This document shows positions 37,683 to 46,621 of a DNA stretch of 64,000 bases, in pieces. A program made the translations under genes and the position numbers. A model generated the notes under the pieces. The model worked only from the letters and a program-made list of their open reading frames with translations. It made no database searches and was not told the DNA's origin. The stretch spans positions 124,001 to 188,000 of the forward strand of contig NZ_JAMBNS010000001.1 in NCBI RefSeq assembly GCF_023715225.1. The letters run 5' to 3'. Origin of the DNA: Robertmurraya korlensis. Its GTDB lineage: Bacteria > Bacillota > Bacilli > Bacillales > Cytobacillaceae. Every line of letters begins with the position of its first letter. The stretch's first letter is position 1.

Positions 37683-37758
37683 GTTCTTCTATGCTTTTGC
37701 TATAATAAGGTATAAGATCGATATGAGAACGATTTCATTTACTGGAGGTATCGTCTGC

Positions 37759-38235
37759 ATGTTGTTAGGTAAAAAGAGAAAAATGGGCCGGAAAATTAAT
37801 GAAATTTCTAGAGGAGAAAAACTTTCTCTGACAGAAAAGATTGAAGATAAGGACTTACTACTATATCTTGGTCTAACGAATGATGCGAACCCGTTGTATA
37901 TTCAGCATGATTATGCTTCACAAACTCCTTTTAAAAAACCGCTGGTGCCAAGTATTATGCTCACCGGAATCATTACTTCTGCTGTTTCAAAATATTTGCC
38001 TGGGCCAGGTAGCCATATTCTAAAACAGGATATTGAATATGTGAAACCGGTATATCATTATGAAATGATTGATTTCATGTTCGAAGTGTCCGAGGTAAGT
38101 ATAAGTAATCATACAATTGAAATCGCAGTTGAAGGGAAAAACGAAGAGGGAGAACAAGTACTGAGAGGGCTCCTTCTTGTTTGTCCTCCTCATCAACTTG
38201 AGGCATTAGATGGTCATGCTTTGGAAAATTTTTAA
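37759..38235 (+). CDS. MaoC-like hotdog protein with altered active site
   Basis: Encodes 158 residues with a MaoC/R-hydratase hotdog pattern: LTNDANPLYIQHDYA, then the PLVPSIMLTGIITSAVSK helix and PGPGSHILKQDIEYVKPVY. Active (R)-enoyl hydratases have D-x-N-P-x-H; here Asp42 is kept but the His position is Tyr47 (DANPLY), so hydratase activity is doubtful. It may bind an acyl thioester without hydrating it, or use the nearby His50. The ATG at 37759 follows TGGAGG; the longer frame reaches into the mdh terminator. It lies between mdh and phoP and has no obvious partner. Confidence 0.75.
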   Translation: MLLGKKRKMGRKINEISRGEKLSLTEKIEDKDLLLYLGLTNDANPLYIQHDYASQTPFKKPLVPSIMLTGIITSAVSKYLPGPGSHILKQDIEYVKPVYHYEMIDFMFEVSEVSISNHTIEIAVEGKNEEGEQVLRGLLLVCPPHQLEALDGHALENF

Positions 38236-38359
38236 CAGGAAGTAGACGTGCTTTTTAAGAGTACGTCTATTTTTTATGAATTTTATGTTATCTTTATTAA
38301 ATGAATATGTATTATAATGGATGTGGATGATGGGGTAATACGTGAATGTGGAGGCTTTT

Positions 38360-39076
38360 ATGGAAAAAAGAGTGCTTGTAGTCGATGATGAGCAGTCAAT
38401 TGTAACGCTCCTGCAGTACAATTTACAACAGGCTGGTTATGAAGTTTTAACTGCTGCTGATGGGGAAGAAGGACGAAATATTGCTTTGGAACAGGAGCTA
38501 GACTTAATTATTCTGGATTTAATGCTTCCGAAGCTTGATGGAATTGAAGTTTGTAAGCAACTTCGTCAACAAAAAATCTTAACGCCTATTCTTATGTTGA
38601 CTGCAAAAGACGATGAATTTGACAAAGTTCTAGGACTTGAACTAGGTGCAGATGATTACATGACAAAACCGTTTAGTCCAAGAGAAGTCATAGCGAGAGT
38701 CAAAGCAATTCTTAGAAGAACCCAAGTACAACCAGAACCAGTTGCAGTACAAGAAGAGGAAAAAGATGTGCTTCAGGTGGCAGAGTTGAAAATTTATCCT
38801 GAACAATACGAGGCGTATTCCGGAGATATATTATTAGAGCTCACTCCCAAGGAATTCGAATTATTACTCTATTTAGCAAGACACAAAGGACGAGTTCTAA
38901 CACGAGATCAGCTGCTAAGTGCGGTATGGAACTATGATTTTGCAGGAGACACGCGAATTGTTGATGTTCATATTAGCCACTTAAGAGAGAAAATAGAACA
39001 AAATACAAAAAAACCAGTTTATATAAAAACGATTCGAGGCTTAGGCTATAAGATGGAGGAGCCTAAGGGAGAATGA
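38360..39076 (+). CDS. phoP: Response regulator PhoP
   Basis: Encodes 238 residues of the OmpR/PhoB class. The receiver domain (about 1-120) has VLVVDDEQSIV, the phosphorylated Asp in DLIILDLMLPKLDG, LTAKDDEFDK and the switch Lys in DDYMTKPFSPRE. The winged helix (about 140-235) has LTPKEFELLLYLARHKGRV and TIRGLGYKME. PhoP controls phosphate-starvation genes. The ATG at 38360 follows TGTGGAGG; the ATG at 38342 has no site. It overlaps phoR by 4 bases (ATGA). A TATAAT at 38313 may be its -10 box. Confidence 0.96.
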   Translation: MEKRVLVVDDEQSIVTLLQYNLQQAGYEVLTAADGEEGRNIALEQELDLIILDLMLPKLDGIEVCKQLRQQKILTPILMLTAKDDEFDKVLGLELGADDYMTKPFSPREVIARVKAILRRTQVQPEPVAVQEEEKDVLQVAELKIYPEQYEAYSGDILLELTPKEFELLLYLARHKGRVLTRDQLLSAVWNYDFAGDTRIVDVHISHLREKIEQNTKKPVYIKTIRGLGYKMEEPKGE

Positions 39077-40842
39077 TTAAATTTCGAACGAGACTTTTGT
39101 TTGCCCTCATTATGCTTATTTTCATTGTTCTAATTGGATTAGGCCTATTGTTAGGACAACTGTTCAAAGGATACTATATTGATTCCTTTGATGGGAGGAT
39201 GAAGCAGGAAACAAAGTTAGTCTCTACGTATATTCAAGATACTGGTGGCATAAGTCACATTTCTAAAGATAGAATAAACGATTTTAGTGATACACTAAGT
39301 TCTCGAATTACGATACTAGATAAAAATGGAAATGTCGTTTATGATAGTGGCGCCCTTGAAAATACGAGTAATAAGAGGCATGAGAGTGTTCTAAAGTCCA
39401 TCTTTGAAAATCAATTAGAAAAAAAAGATGAGATAATTGAAGTGGGTGGAGGATACAATCTTCACTATTATTGGAACAGTATAGATTTTAATGATGAGGC
39501 TGAGGGAATCATTGTATTAAGCACGAAACTAACAGAAATAAAAAATGCATACGAACAGATCTGGTGGATATTAACGGTTTCACTTGGGATCGCGTTATTT
39601 GTCATTATTTTATTGGGTTATAAAATAACGACCATGTACACAAAGCCGATAGAATCTGCTACCAATGTAGCTATTGAGCTTGCAAAAGGAAATTATCGTG
39701 CTAGAACATACGAGGATCATGCCGATGAAACAGGTATGCTAAGCAGTTCGATTAATGTTTTAGCGCGAAACCTACAGGAGCTCATGAAGTCAAAGGAAAT
39801 TCAACAAGATCGCTTAGGGACCTTAATTGAAAATATGGGAAGCGGACTTATATTAATCGATAGCCGCGGCTATATTAATCTGGTCAATCGTACGTATAAA
39901 GAAATTTTTCAAATAGAATCAAACGAGTATTTGGAAAAGCTTTACTACGAAGTGATTGAACAAAAAGACATCTGTGATTTGATAGAAGAAATTTTTATGA
40001 CAGAGCACAAAATTAGAAAACAACTAATTGTACCTGTAGGGATTGAGAGAAGACACTTTGAAGTTTATGGTGTTCCAATTATCGGATTAAACGATGTTTG
40101 GAAAGGGATTTTATTAGTTTTCCATGATATTACCGAGATTAAGAAGCTTGAACAAATGCGTAAAGACTTTGTTGCAAATGTATCGCATGAGCTAAAAACT
40201 CCTATTACTTCTATAAAAGGATTTTCCGAGACCTTACTAGATGGAGCCATGGAGGACAAACAGACATTAGAGGCATTCCTAACGATTATCTTGAAAGAAA
40301 GCGATCGTTTACAAACATTAATACAAGATTTATTAGACCTTTCGAAGATGGAGAAGCAAGGCTTTCAATTGTCCATCCAAAAAATAAATATTGTTGATGT
40401 GTTAAATGAAGTTCTCCCCATCTTAGCAGGTAAGGCACTTGAAAAGAAAATTGACCTTCAATTTGAAGCAGAGGAAGAAGTGATCTTTGTTGAAGGTGAT
40501 GTATATAGATTAAAACAAGTTTTTATTAATCTAATAACCAATGCCATTTCCTACACTCCGGAAGAGGGTTCGGTAAAGGTCGAAGTTCGTGAGAGGACAA
40601 GCAAGATAAGAATAAAAGTAATAGACACCGGGATTGGAATTGAGCGAAAGGAAATTCCTAGAATCTTTGAACGTTTTTATCGAGTGGATCGTGCTAGAAG
40701 TAGAAACTCCGGAGGTACGGGTCTAGGCTTAGCCATTGTGAAGCATTTGATTGAGGCTCATAGAGGAAATATCCGAGTGGAAAGTAAGGTTGGAAGAGGA
40801 ACCACTTTCATTATTGAACTACTAAAAGAGATTCCTAAGTAA
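39073..40842 (+). CDS. phoR: Sensor histidine kinase PhoR
   Basis: Encodes 589 residues. A transmembrane helix at the start (LLFALIMLIFIVLIGLGLLL), an extracytoplasmic sensor region (about 32-160) and a second span (WWILTVSLGIALFVIILLGY) precede HAMP, a PAS domain (about 250-340), the HisKA box with FVANVSHELKTPITSIKGF and the HATPase domain with NLITNAISYTPE, DTGIGIERKEIPRIFERFY and GGTGLGLAIVKHLIEAH. It phosphorylates PhoP in response to phosphate limitation. The start overlaps the phoP stop, so the pair is coupled. A terminator follows about 110 bases later. Confidence 0.96.
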   Translation: MIKFRTRLLFALIMLIFIVLIGLGLLLGQLFKGYYIDSFDGRMKQETKLVSTYIQDTGGISHISKDRINDFSDTLSSRITILDKNGNVVYDSGALENTSNKRHESVLKSIFENQLEKKDEIIEVGGGYNLHYYWNSIDFNDEAEGIIVLSTKLTEIKNAYEQIWWILTVSLGIALFVIILLGYKITTMYTKPIESATNVAIELAKGNYRARTYEDHADETGMLSSSINVLARNLQELMKSKEIQQDRLGTLIENMGSGLILIDSRGYINLVNRTYKEIFQIESNEYLEKLYYEVIEQKDICDLIEEIFMTEHKIRKQLIVPVGIERRHFEVYGVPIIGLNDVWKGILLVFHDITEIKKLEQMRKDFVANVSHELKTPITSIKGFSETLLDGAMEDKQTLEAFLTIILKESDRLQTLIQDLLDLSKMEKQGFQLSIQKINIVDVLNEVLPILAGKALEKKIDLQFEAEEEVIFVEGDVYRLKQVFINLITNAISYTPEEGSVKVEVRERTSKIRIKVIDTGIGIERKEIPRIFERFYRVDRARSRNSGGTGLGLAIVKHLIEAHRGNIRVESKVGRGTTFIIELLKEIPK

Positions 40843-40953
40843 CACAGGTGACTTGGAGACAAATTTTACAGTACATTTACAATTACTATAATATTCCTTA
40901 ATAATTGTTCTGTAATATCGTAAGGGAAAACCCCTTCATCCAAGGACCTAAAG

Positions 40954-40992
40954 AAAAGGTGAAAGCTAACCCCGCTTTCACCTTTTCTTTTT
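40954..40992 (+). terminator. Rho-independent terminator after phoPR
   Basis: A 13-bp perfect stem, AAAAGGTGAAAGC (40954-40966) with GCTTTCACCTTTT (40974-40986), is followed by CTTTTTTT. Confidence 0.92.
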
Positions 40993-41062
40993 TTATTGAA
41001 ACCTTTTTCACGTACATTCGTATATCAATTAACTGTTCTTATTAAAGGGAAAGAGGTGAAGG

Positions 41063-42031
41063 TTGTTGCTTAGTTTAAAAAGAATTTATTCACTGGTAGG
41101 TCTCATATTTTTAATCATAGTATTGAGTTTTGTTGTTTTTACAACGTGGTATACGGTTGATGAATCCGAACAAGCTGTTATATTAACCTTTGGAAAGGTA
41201 GAAGAAGGAATAACAGAACCTGGGTTACATTTTAAGATGCCTTGGCCTATTCAAAATGTAGAGAAGCTTTCGAAGGAAACATTTAGCTTACAATTTGGTT
41301 ATGAAGAAAAAGACGGAGAAATTGTTGAATTCGATAATGAAACAAAGATGATCACTGGAGATGAAAATATCGTTCTGGCAGATCTTGTTGTTCAATGGAA
41401 AATTACAACGCCTTCAAAATACCTATATAATGCGGATAATCCAGAAGAGATATTACGCGATGCCACTTCAGCATCTCTTCGTAGTATTATAGGAAGCTCC
41501 AAAATTGATGATGCCTTAACTTCTGGGAAAGCGGAAATAGAAGCAAGTGTCAGAGAGCTTCTGGCGACGCTAATGGATAAATATGATATTGGGATTACGA
41601 TAATGGCGGTGAAGCTGCAAGATGTGGAACTTCCAAATGAAGAAGTTCGAAAAGCATTTACCAATGTTACAGATGCTCGTGAAACGATGAATACAAAGAT
41701 TAACGAGGCTAAAAAGTACCAAAATCAAAAAATCAATGAAGCTGAAGGGGAAAAGACGGCTCTTATTTCAAGAGCTGAAGGGGACCAATCAGCAAGGATC
41801 GAGATTGCTAGAGGGGATGTAGCGGTTTTTAATAAGCTCTACGATGAGTATAAAAATAACCCTGAAGTAACTAGACAACGACTTGTGTTAGAAACCTTAG
41901 AGGAAGTATTACCAGGAACAGAAATTTATATCATGAATGATGATGGTGATACATTGAAGTATTTCCCGATTAGACCTCTAGAAAAAGAAGAAGCAAAACC
42001 TCAGGCAGAGGGGAGTGGAAACAATGAATGA
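41063..42031 (+). CDS. hflK: SPFH protein HflK (FtsH modulator)
   Basis: Encodes 322 residues. One N-terminal membrane span (YSLVGLIFLIIVLSFVVFTTWY) is followed by the SPFH/prohibitin domain (VDESEQAVILTFGKVEEGI, PGLHFKMPWPIQNVEKL) and a long charged coiled coil (about 210-260, NEAKKYQNQKINEAEGEK). HflK and HflC form a membrane cage around the FtsH protease and restrain it. The start is TTG at 41063 or the next TTG three bases on; AAAGAGGTGAAGG is the ribosome site. It overlaps hflC by 8 bases. Confidence 0.92.
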   Translation: MLLSLKRIYSLVGLIFLIIVLSFVVFTTWYTVDESEQAVILTFGKVEEGITEPGLHFKMPWPIQNVEKLSKETFSLQFGYEEKDGEIVEFDNETKMITGDENIVLADLVVQWKITTPSKYLYNADNPEEILRDATSASLRSIIGSSKIDDALTSGKAEIEASVRELLATLMDKYDIGITIMAVKLQDVELPNEEVRKAFTNVTDARETMNTKINEAKKYQNQKINEAEGEKTALISRAEGDQSARIEIARGDVAVFNKLYDEYKNNPEVTRQRLVLETLEEVLPGTEIYIMNDDGDTLKYFPIRPLEKEEAKPQAEGSGNNE

Positions 42032-42959
42032 TGGAAATGTAATTGATATGAAAGAGCGTTCTGGAGATGGTTTTAAATGGCGGAATTATACTAAATTTGG
42101 ATTGGTCGCGCTTTTAATCCTTCTATTGATTGGAATCACTCTCACCAACTTATTTGTTGTTAAGGAAGGAGAATACCGAGTGATTCGCCAATTTGGTGAA
42201 GTAGTTCGAATCGAGAGTACTCCTGGTCTAAGCTATAAAGTCCCATTTGTTCAAAGTGTTTCGACTCTACCAAAATATCAAATGACTTATGATGTAAATG
42301 AAGCTGAAATTAATACGAAAGATAAAAAACGTATGTTAATCGACAATTATGCTGTTTGGAAAATTGAAGATCCTAAAAAAATGATTTCGAATGCGAGAAC
42401 ACTTGAAAATGCTGAGGGAAGAATGGAGGAGTTTATTTACTCCGTTGTTCGATCAGAGCTTGGAAAGTTAAACTACGAAGAAATCATTAATGATGAGGCG
42501 TCTACAAGAGGTTCTTTAAACGATAAAATTACAGAGAAGGTTAACGAGCTCCTCTCACAAGATAATTACGGAATCGTTGTAACGGATGTGCGTATGAAAA
42601 GAACCGATCTCCCGAAGGAAAACGAACAGTCGGTATTCACTCGGATGATCTCTGAACGTGAATCAAAGGCACAGGAGTATTTATCAATAGGGGATGCACA
42701 GAAAAATATTATTATTGCAGATACGGATCGTCAGGTAAAAGAAACGCTAGCGAAGGCGCAAGCAGATGCCGAAACAATACGTGCGGAGGGAGAAGCACAA
42801 GCTGCAAAGGTATATAATGAGGCGTTCTCAAAAGACCCAAGCTTCTATCAATTATTTAGAACATTAGAATCGTATAAAAAGACAATTAACGGTGAAACGG
42901 TTATTGTTCTGCCATCAGATTCACCTTATGCCCGTTTGCTTATGGGATATACAGAGTAA
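42024..42959 (+). CDS. hflC: SPFH protein HflC (FtsH modulator)
   Basis: Encodes 311 residues. A charged N-terminus (MNDGNVIDMKERSGDGFKW) leads to a single span (LVALLILLLIGITLTNLFVV), the SPFH domain (VVKEGEYRVIRQFGEVVRIE, PGLSYKVPFVQSV) and a coiled coil. TDVRMKRTDLP and SERESKAQEYLSIGDAQK match the HflC branch. The ATG at 42024 is spaced 8 bases from AGGGGAG and lies inside the end of hflK; the GTG at 42015 overlaps the ribosome site. HflKC is not part of the phoPR-polA interval as I recall it in B. subtilis. Confidence 0.92.
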   Translation: MNDGNVIDMKERSGDGFKWRNYTKFGLVALLILLLIGITLTNLFVVKEGEYRVIRQFGEVVRIESTPGLSYKVPFVQSVSTLPKYQMTYDVNEAEINTKDKKRMLIDNYAVWKIEDPKKMISNARTLENAEGRMEEFIYSVVRSELGKLNYEEIINDEASTRGSLNDKITEKVNELLSQDNYGIVVTDVRMKRTDLPKENEQSVFTRMISERESKAQEYLSIGDAQKNIIIADTDRQVKETLAKAQADAETIRAEGEAQAAKVYNEAFSKDPSFYQLFRTLESYKKTINGETVIVLPSDSPYARLLMGYTE

Positions 42960-42963
42960 ATAT

Positions 42964-43029
42964 AAAGCCGGCGTTTTCCTTTCCTATCATGGTCATGGTA
43001 GAATAAAGGAGGAAAACACTGGCTTTTTT
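42964..43029 (+). terminator. Composite hairpin between hflC and polA
   Basis: AAAGCCGGCGTTTTCC (42964-42979) pairs with GGAAAACACTGGCTTT (43011-43026), with one mismatch and one G-U pair, and is followed by T residues. The loop holds its own stem, CTATCATG with CATGGTAG (about 42984-43001). It is probably a long terminator closing hflKC. Confidence 0.6.
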
Positions 43030-43073
43030 ACATATTACATGAGACAAGCTTTAGTTAGAAAGGGAGGCTTCCT

Positions 43074-45707
43074 TTGAAAAAGAAACTTGTATTAATTGAT
43101 GGAAATAGCATCGCTTACCGGGCATTCTTTGCGCTGCCATTGCTAAACAATGATAAAGGAATTCATACTAATGCCGTTTATGGATTTACGATGATGCTCT
43201 TGAGGATATTGGAGGATGAAAAGCCATCACATATAATGGTTGCCTTTGATGCTGGAAAAACAACCTTCCGTCATAAGACATTTAGTGAGTATAAGGGCGG
43301 CCGTCAAAAAACGCCACCTGAGCTATCCGAACAATTTCCTTTTATTCGAGAAGTATTGGACGCATACCGAATCAAAAGGTACGAACTTGAAAACTATGAA
43401 GCAGATGATATTATTGGTACTTTGTCGAAGAAGGCAGAGGAAGATGGTTTTGAAGTAAAGGTTATTTCGGGAGATAAAGATTTAACCCAGTTGAGTTCTG
43501 AAAAAACGACAGTTGCGATCACCAAAAAAGGGATCACCGAAATTGAGGAATATACTCCAGAGCATATTAAAGAAAAATATGGCTTAACACCAAAGCAAAT
43601 CATTGATATGAAAGGGTTGATGGGGGATACGTCAGACAATATTCCTGGTGTCCCTGGAGTTGGTGAAAAAACCGCTATTAAGCTATTAGCAGAGTTTGAG
43701 ACACTCGAAAAACTGCTCGAATCGATTGATCAAGTGAGTGGGAAGAAATTAAAAGAAAAGCTTGAGGAATTTAAGGACCAGGCGATTATGAGTAAAGAGC
43801 TTGCGACCATAACACGAGAAGCTCCAGTTACAGTACAACTCGAGGAGTTCGAATATGAAGAGTTAGACCGTGACAAGGTTGTTCAGTTATTTAAAGAATT
43901 AGGATTTAATTCATTACTCGATAAATTAGGAGATCACACAGGAGATTCTGTGGAAGAGCCTTTAGAGAGTGTTGAATTCACAACTGTTCATGAGGTAACG
44001 GAAGATCTTTTTACGGATGATAATGCCTTATACATTGAAGTATTAGATGATAATTATCATTATGCTGATCTTGTGGGTATTTCATTAGTGAATGAAAAGG
44101 GGAACTTTTTCATACCTACCGATGTAGCCATCGAATCATCCGTTTTTAAGAATTGGGCTGAAAATGAAGCCTCTAAAAAAATTGTGTATGACGCGAAAAG
44201 GACAGAGGTATCACTAAGACATCATCATATCCATCTAAAAGGTATTGAGTTTGACTTACTTTTAGCTTCCTATATCATGAATCCAGCGGAGTCTGTTGAT
44301 GATATTTCAACGACAGCTAAACGCTATGGTTTTACGAGTATTAGTTCTGATGAGACTTTTTACGGAAAAGGAGCTAAGAGAAAGATTCCTGAACCGGAAC
44401 AGCTTGGAGAGCATCTCGTTCGAAAAGGGCTTGTGTTACAGGATCTACGAGATAAGCTCGAACAAGAGTTAAAAGCAAATGAACAATTCGAATTATATTA
44501 TGATTTAGAGCTTCCTCTATCTTTAATTTTAGCGGATATGGAATCGTGTGGAATTAAAATTGACCTCGACCGACTTCATGCGATGGGAGAAGCAATTTCC
44601 GATCAGCTAACAAGTATTGAAGCTCGTATTTACGATCTTGCAGGCGAGAGCTTTAATATTAATTCACCCAAGCAGTTAGGTGTCATTCTCTTTGAAAAGT
44701 TACAACTTCCAGTTGCGAAAAAGACAAAAACAGGTTATTCAACCTCTGCAGATGTACTGGAGAAACTTGAGGAAGAACACGAAATTATTCGAGAAATATT
44801 AAATTACCGTCAGCTTGGTAAGCTTCAGTCCACTTATATTGAAGGATTAATTAAAGTAATTAATCCTTCAACTAATAAAGTTCATACAAGATTTAATCAG
44901 GCATTAACTCAGACAGGAAGATTAAGCTCGACAGATCCGAATTTACAAAATATCCCGATTCGACTCGAAGAGGGACGTAAAATTCGTCAAGCGTTTATTC
45001 CGTCTGAGGAAGGCTGGGTCATTTTTGCAGCTGATTATTCTCAAATTGAACTACGAGTGTTAGCGCATATTGCTAATGACGAAAAGCTAATCGAAGCCTT
45101 TCAAGAGGGTCTAGACATTCATACAAAAACAGCGATGGATGTGTTTCATGTATCCAAGGAAGAAGTCACTTCGAACATGAGACGACATGCCAAAGCGGTA
45201 AACTTTGGAATTGTTTACGGCATCAGTGATTATGGGTTGTCACAGAGCTTAAACATCACACGAAAAGAAGCAGGTAGCTTTATTGAAAGATACTTAGAAA
45301 GTTTTCCAGGTGTGAAAGAGTATATGGAAGAAATCGTAAAAGATGCGAAGCAAAAGGGGTTCGTGTCAACCCTTCTGCACCGCAGAAGATATATCCCTGA
45401 AATAACGAGTAGAAACTTCAATCTTCGTAGTTTTGCGGAACGGACGGCAATGAATACGCCAATACAAGGAAGTGCAGCGGATATTATAAAAAAAGCGATG
45501 ATAGATATGGCGGATAGGCTCGAAAAGGAAAAACTAAAAACACGATTGCTGCTATCTGTACACGATGAATTAATATTCGAAGCACCAGAAGAAGAAATCG
45601 AGAGATTGAAGGAAATCGTTCCTGACGTCATGGAACATACAGTGGAGTTAAAGGTGCCACTAAAAGTTGACTATTCCTACGGTCCGACTTGGTTTGACGC
45701 GAAATAA
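43074..45707 (+). CDS. polA: DNA polymerase I
   Basis: Encodes 877 residues from a TTG six bases after AAAGGGAGG. The N-terminal 5'-3' exonuclease domain (about 1-290) has LVLIDGNSIAYRAFFALP, YEADDIIGTLSKKAEE and KGLMGDTSDNIPGVPGVGEK. The middle 3'-5' exonuclease domain lacks the DxE motif, as in other Bacillus enzymes. The polymerase domain (about 480-877) has motif A FAADYSQIELRVLAH, RRHAKAVNFGIVYG and motif C LLSVHDELIFEA. It works in Okazaki maturation and repair. mutM follows 21 bases on, suggesting a repair operon. Confidence 0.97.
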   Translation: MKKKLVLIDGNSIAYRAFFALPLLNNDKGIHTNAVYGFTMMLLRILEDEKPSHIMVAFDAGKTTFRHKTFSEYKGGRQKTPPELSEQFPFIREVLDAYRIKRYELENYEADDIIGTLSKKAEEDGFEVKVISGDKDLTQLSSEKTTVAITKKGITEIEEYTPEHIKEKYGLTPKQIIDMKGLMGDTSDNIPGVPGVGEKTAIKLLAEFETLEKLLESIDQVSGKKLKEKLEEFKDQAIMSKELATITREAPVTVQLEEFEYEELDRDKVVQLFKELGFNSLLDKLGDHTGDSVEEPLESVEFTTVHEVTEDLFTDDNALYIEVLDDNYHYADLVGISLVNEKGNFFIPTDVAIESSVFKNWAENEASKKIVYDAKRTEVSLRHHHIHLKGIEFDLLLASYIMNPAESVDDISTTAKRYGFTSISSDETFYGKGAKRKIPEPEQLGEHLVRKGLVLQDLRDKLEQELKANEQFELYYDLELPLSLILADMESCGIKIDLDRLHAMGEAISDQLTSIEARIYDLAGESFNINSPKQLGVILFEKLQLPVAKKTKTGYSTSADVLEKLEEEHEIIREILNYRQLGKLQSTYIEGLIKVINPSTNKVHTRFNQALTQTGRLSSTDPNLQNIPIRLEEGRKIRQAFIPSEEGWVIFAADYSQIELRVLAHIANDEKLIEAFQEGLDIHTKTAMDVFHVSKEEVTSNMRRHAKAVNFGIVYGISDYGLSQSLNITRKEAGSFIERYLESFPGVKEYMEEIVKDAKQKGFVSTLLHRRRYIPEITSRNFNLRSFAERTAMNTPIQGSAADIIKKAMIDMADRLEKEKLKTRLLLSVHDELIFEAPEEEIERLKEIVPDVMEHTVELKVPLKVDYSYGPTWFDAK

Positions 45708-45728
45708 AGGCAGTAGGGAGGAAGAAGA

Positions 45729-46556
45729 TTGCCAGAACTTCCAGAAGTCGAAACAGTTCGACGTACATTAGAAATGCTAATTTTGGATAAAGAAATCAAA
45801 AAGGTAACTGTTCTTTGGCCCAAAATCATTAAACATCCAGATGTAGATCAGTTTTGTGATGCTTTAATTGGCGAGAAATTTATTCAGTTAGGAAGAAGAG
45901 GAAAATTTCTTATCCTATATACTGGAAGATTTGCGTTAATTTCTCATTTACGTATGGAAGGTAGATATGCCCATTTTGAGGCGGAGGAACCAGTCGCTCT
46001 CCACACGCATGTGATTTTTACTTTTACCGACGGGACAGAGCTCCGCTACAAAGATGTTCGTAAATTTGGGACGATGCATTTATTTGAAAAAGGAAAAGAG
46101 TTTAACCAGCCACCTTTATCGACTCTTGGCCCTGAACCGTTTGATCCAGATTTTACATCAACCTATTTGCAAAAAAGGTTATCAAAAACACAAAGATCAA
46201 TCAAAACAGCTTTGCTTGACCAAACAGTAGTTGTTGGGCTAGGTAATATTTACGTAGATGAAGCCCTTTTTCGATCGAAAATTCACCCTGAAAGAATTGC
46301 GAGCTCATTAAAGAAAAAAGAGTGGATGATCCTTTATGAACAAATAAAGGAAACTCTGGGCGAAGCGGTTGAAAAGGGTGGAAGTACGGTACGATCTTAT
46401 GTGAATTCACAAGGACAAATGGGAATGTTTCAGCTTGAATTATTTGTTTACGGTAGGAAAGGTGAAAATTGTAAAATATGTGGTACTCCTCTAGAAAAAA
46501 TTGTGGTTGGTGGGAGAGGAACCGTGTTTTGTCCGAAATGTCAAAAGAAGAAGTAG
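45729..46556 (+). CDS. mutM: Formamidopyrimidine-DNA glycosylase MutM (Fpg)
   Basis: Encodes 275 residues from a TTG after GGGAGGAAGAAGA. It removes 8-oxoguanine and formamidopyrimidines from DNA and cleaves at the site. The N-terminal catalytic PELPEVETVRRTLE gives Pro2 and Glu3 after removal of Met1. KFGTMHLFEKG, VVGLGNIYVDEALF and the C-terminal zinc finger (CKICGTPLEKIVVGGRGTVF then CPKC) are present. It is downstream of polA, the usual Bacillus arrangement. Confidence 0.96.
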   Translation: MPELPEVETVRRTLEMLILDKEIKKVTVLWPKIIKHPDVDQFCDALIGEKFIQLGRRGKFLILYTGRFALISHLRMEGRYAHFEAEEPVALHTHVIFTFTDGTELRYKDVRKFGTMHLFEKGKEFNQPPLSTLGPEPFDPDFTSTYLQKRLSKTQRSIKTALLDQTVVVGLGNIYVDEALFRSKIHPERIASSLKKKEWMILYEQIKETLGEAVEKGGSTVRSYVNSQGQMGMFQLELFVYGRKGENCKICGTPLEKIVVGGRGTVFCPKCQKKK

Positions 46557-46571
46557 GCTGAACCTTGGATG

Positions 46572-46615
46572 GGCTCCTTTCATATACTATCCTAGCTTTT
46601 TGTTAGGAAGGAGTC
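46572..46615 (+). promoter_or_regulatory. Hairpin covering the ytaF ribosome site
   Basis: GGCTCCTT (46572-46579) can pair with AAGGAGTC (46608-46615, one G-U pair), and CCTA (46591-46594) with TAGG (46604-46607) inside it. The ytaF Shine-Dalgarno AAGGAG would be buried. No T tract follows, so it is not a terminator. Confidence 0.45.
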
Positions 46616-46621
46616 TTTCCA

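Noticed and set aside
42892-43077. Plus-strand 61-codon frame across the hflC end and the hairpin before polA
   Set aside because: Shadow of hflC followed by structured non-coding sequence; no ribosome site.
46579-46594. Possible SigE -10 (CATATACT) before ytaF
   Set aside because: The -35 position lacks any ATATT-like sequence; also falls within the SD hairpin.
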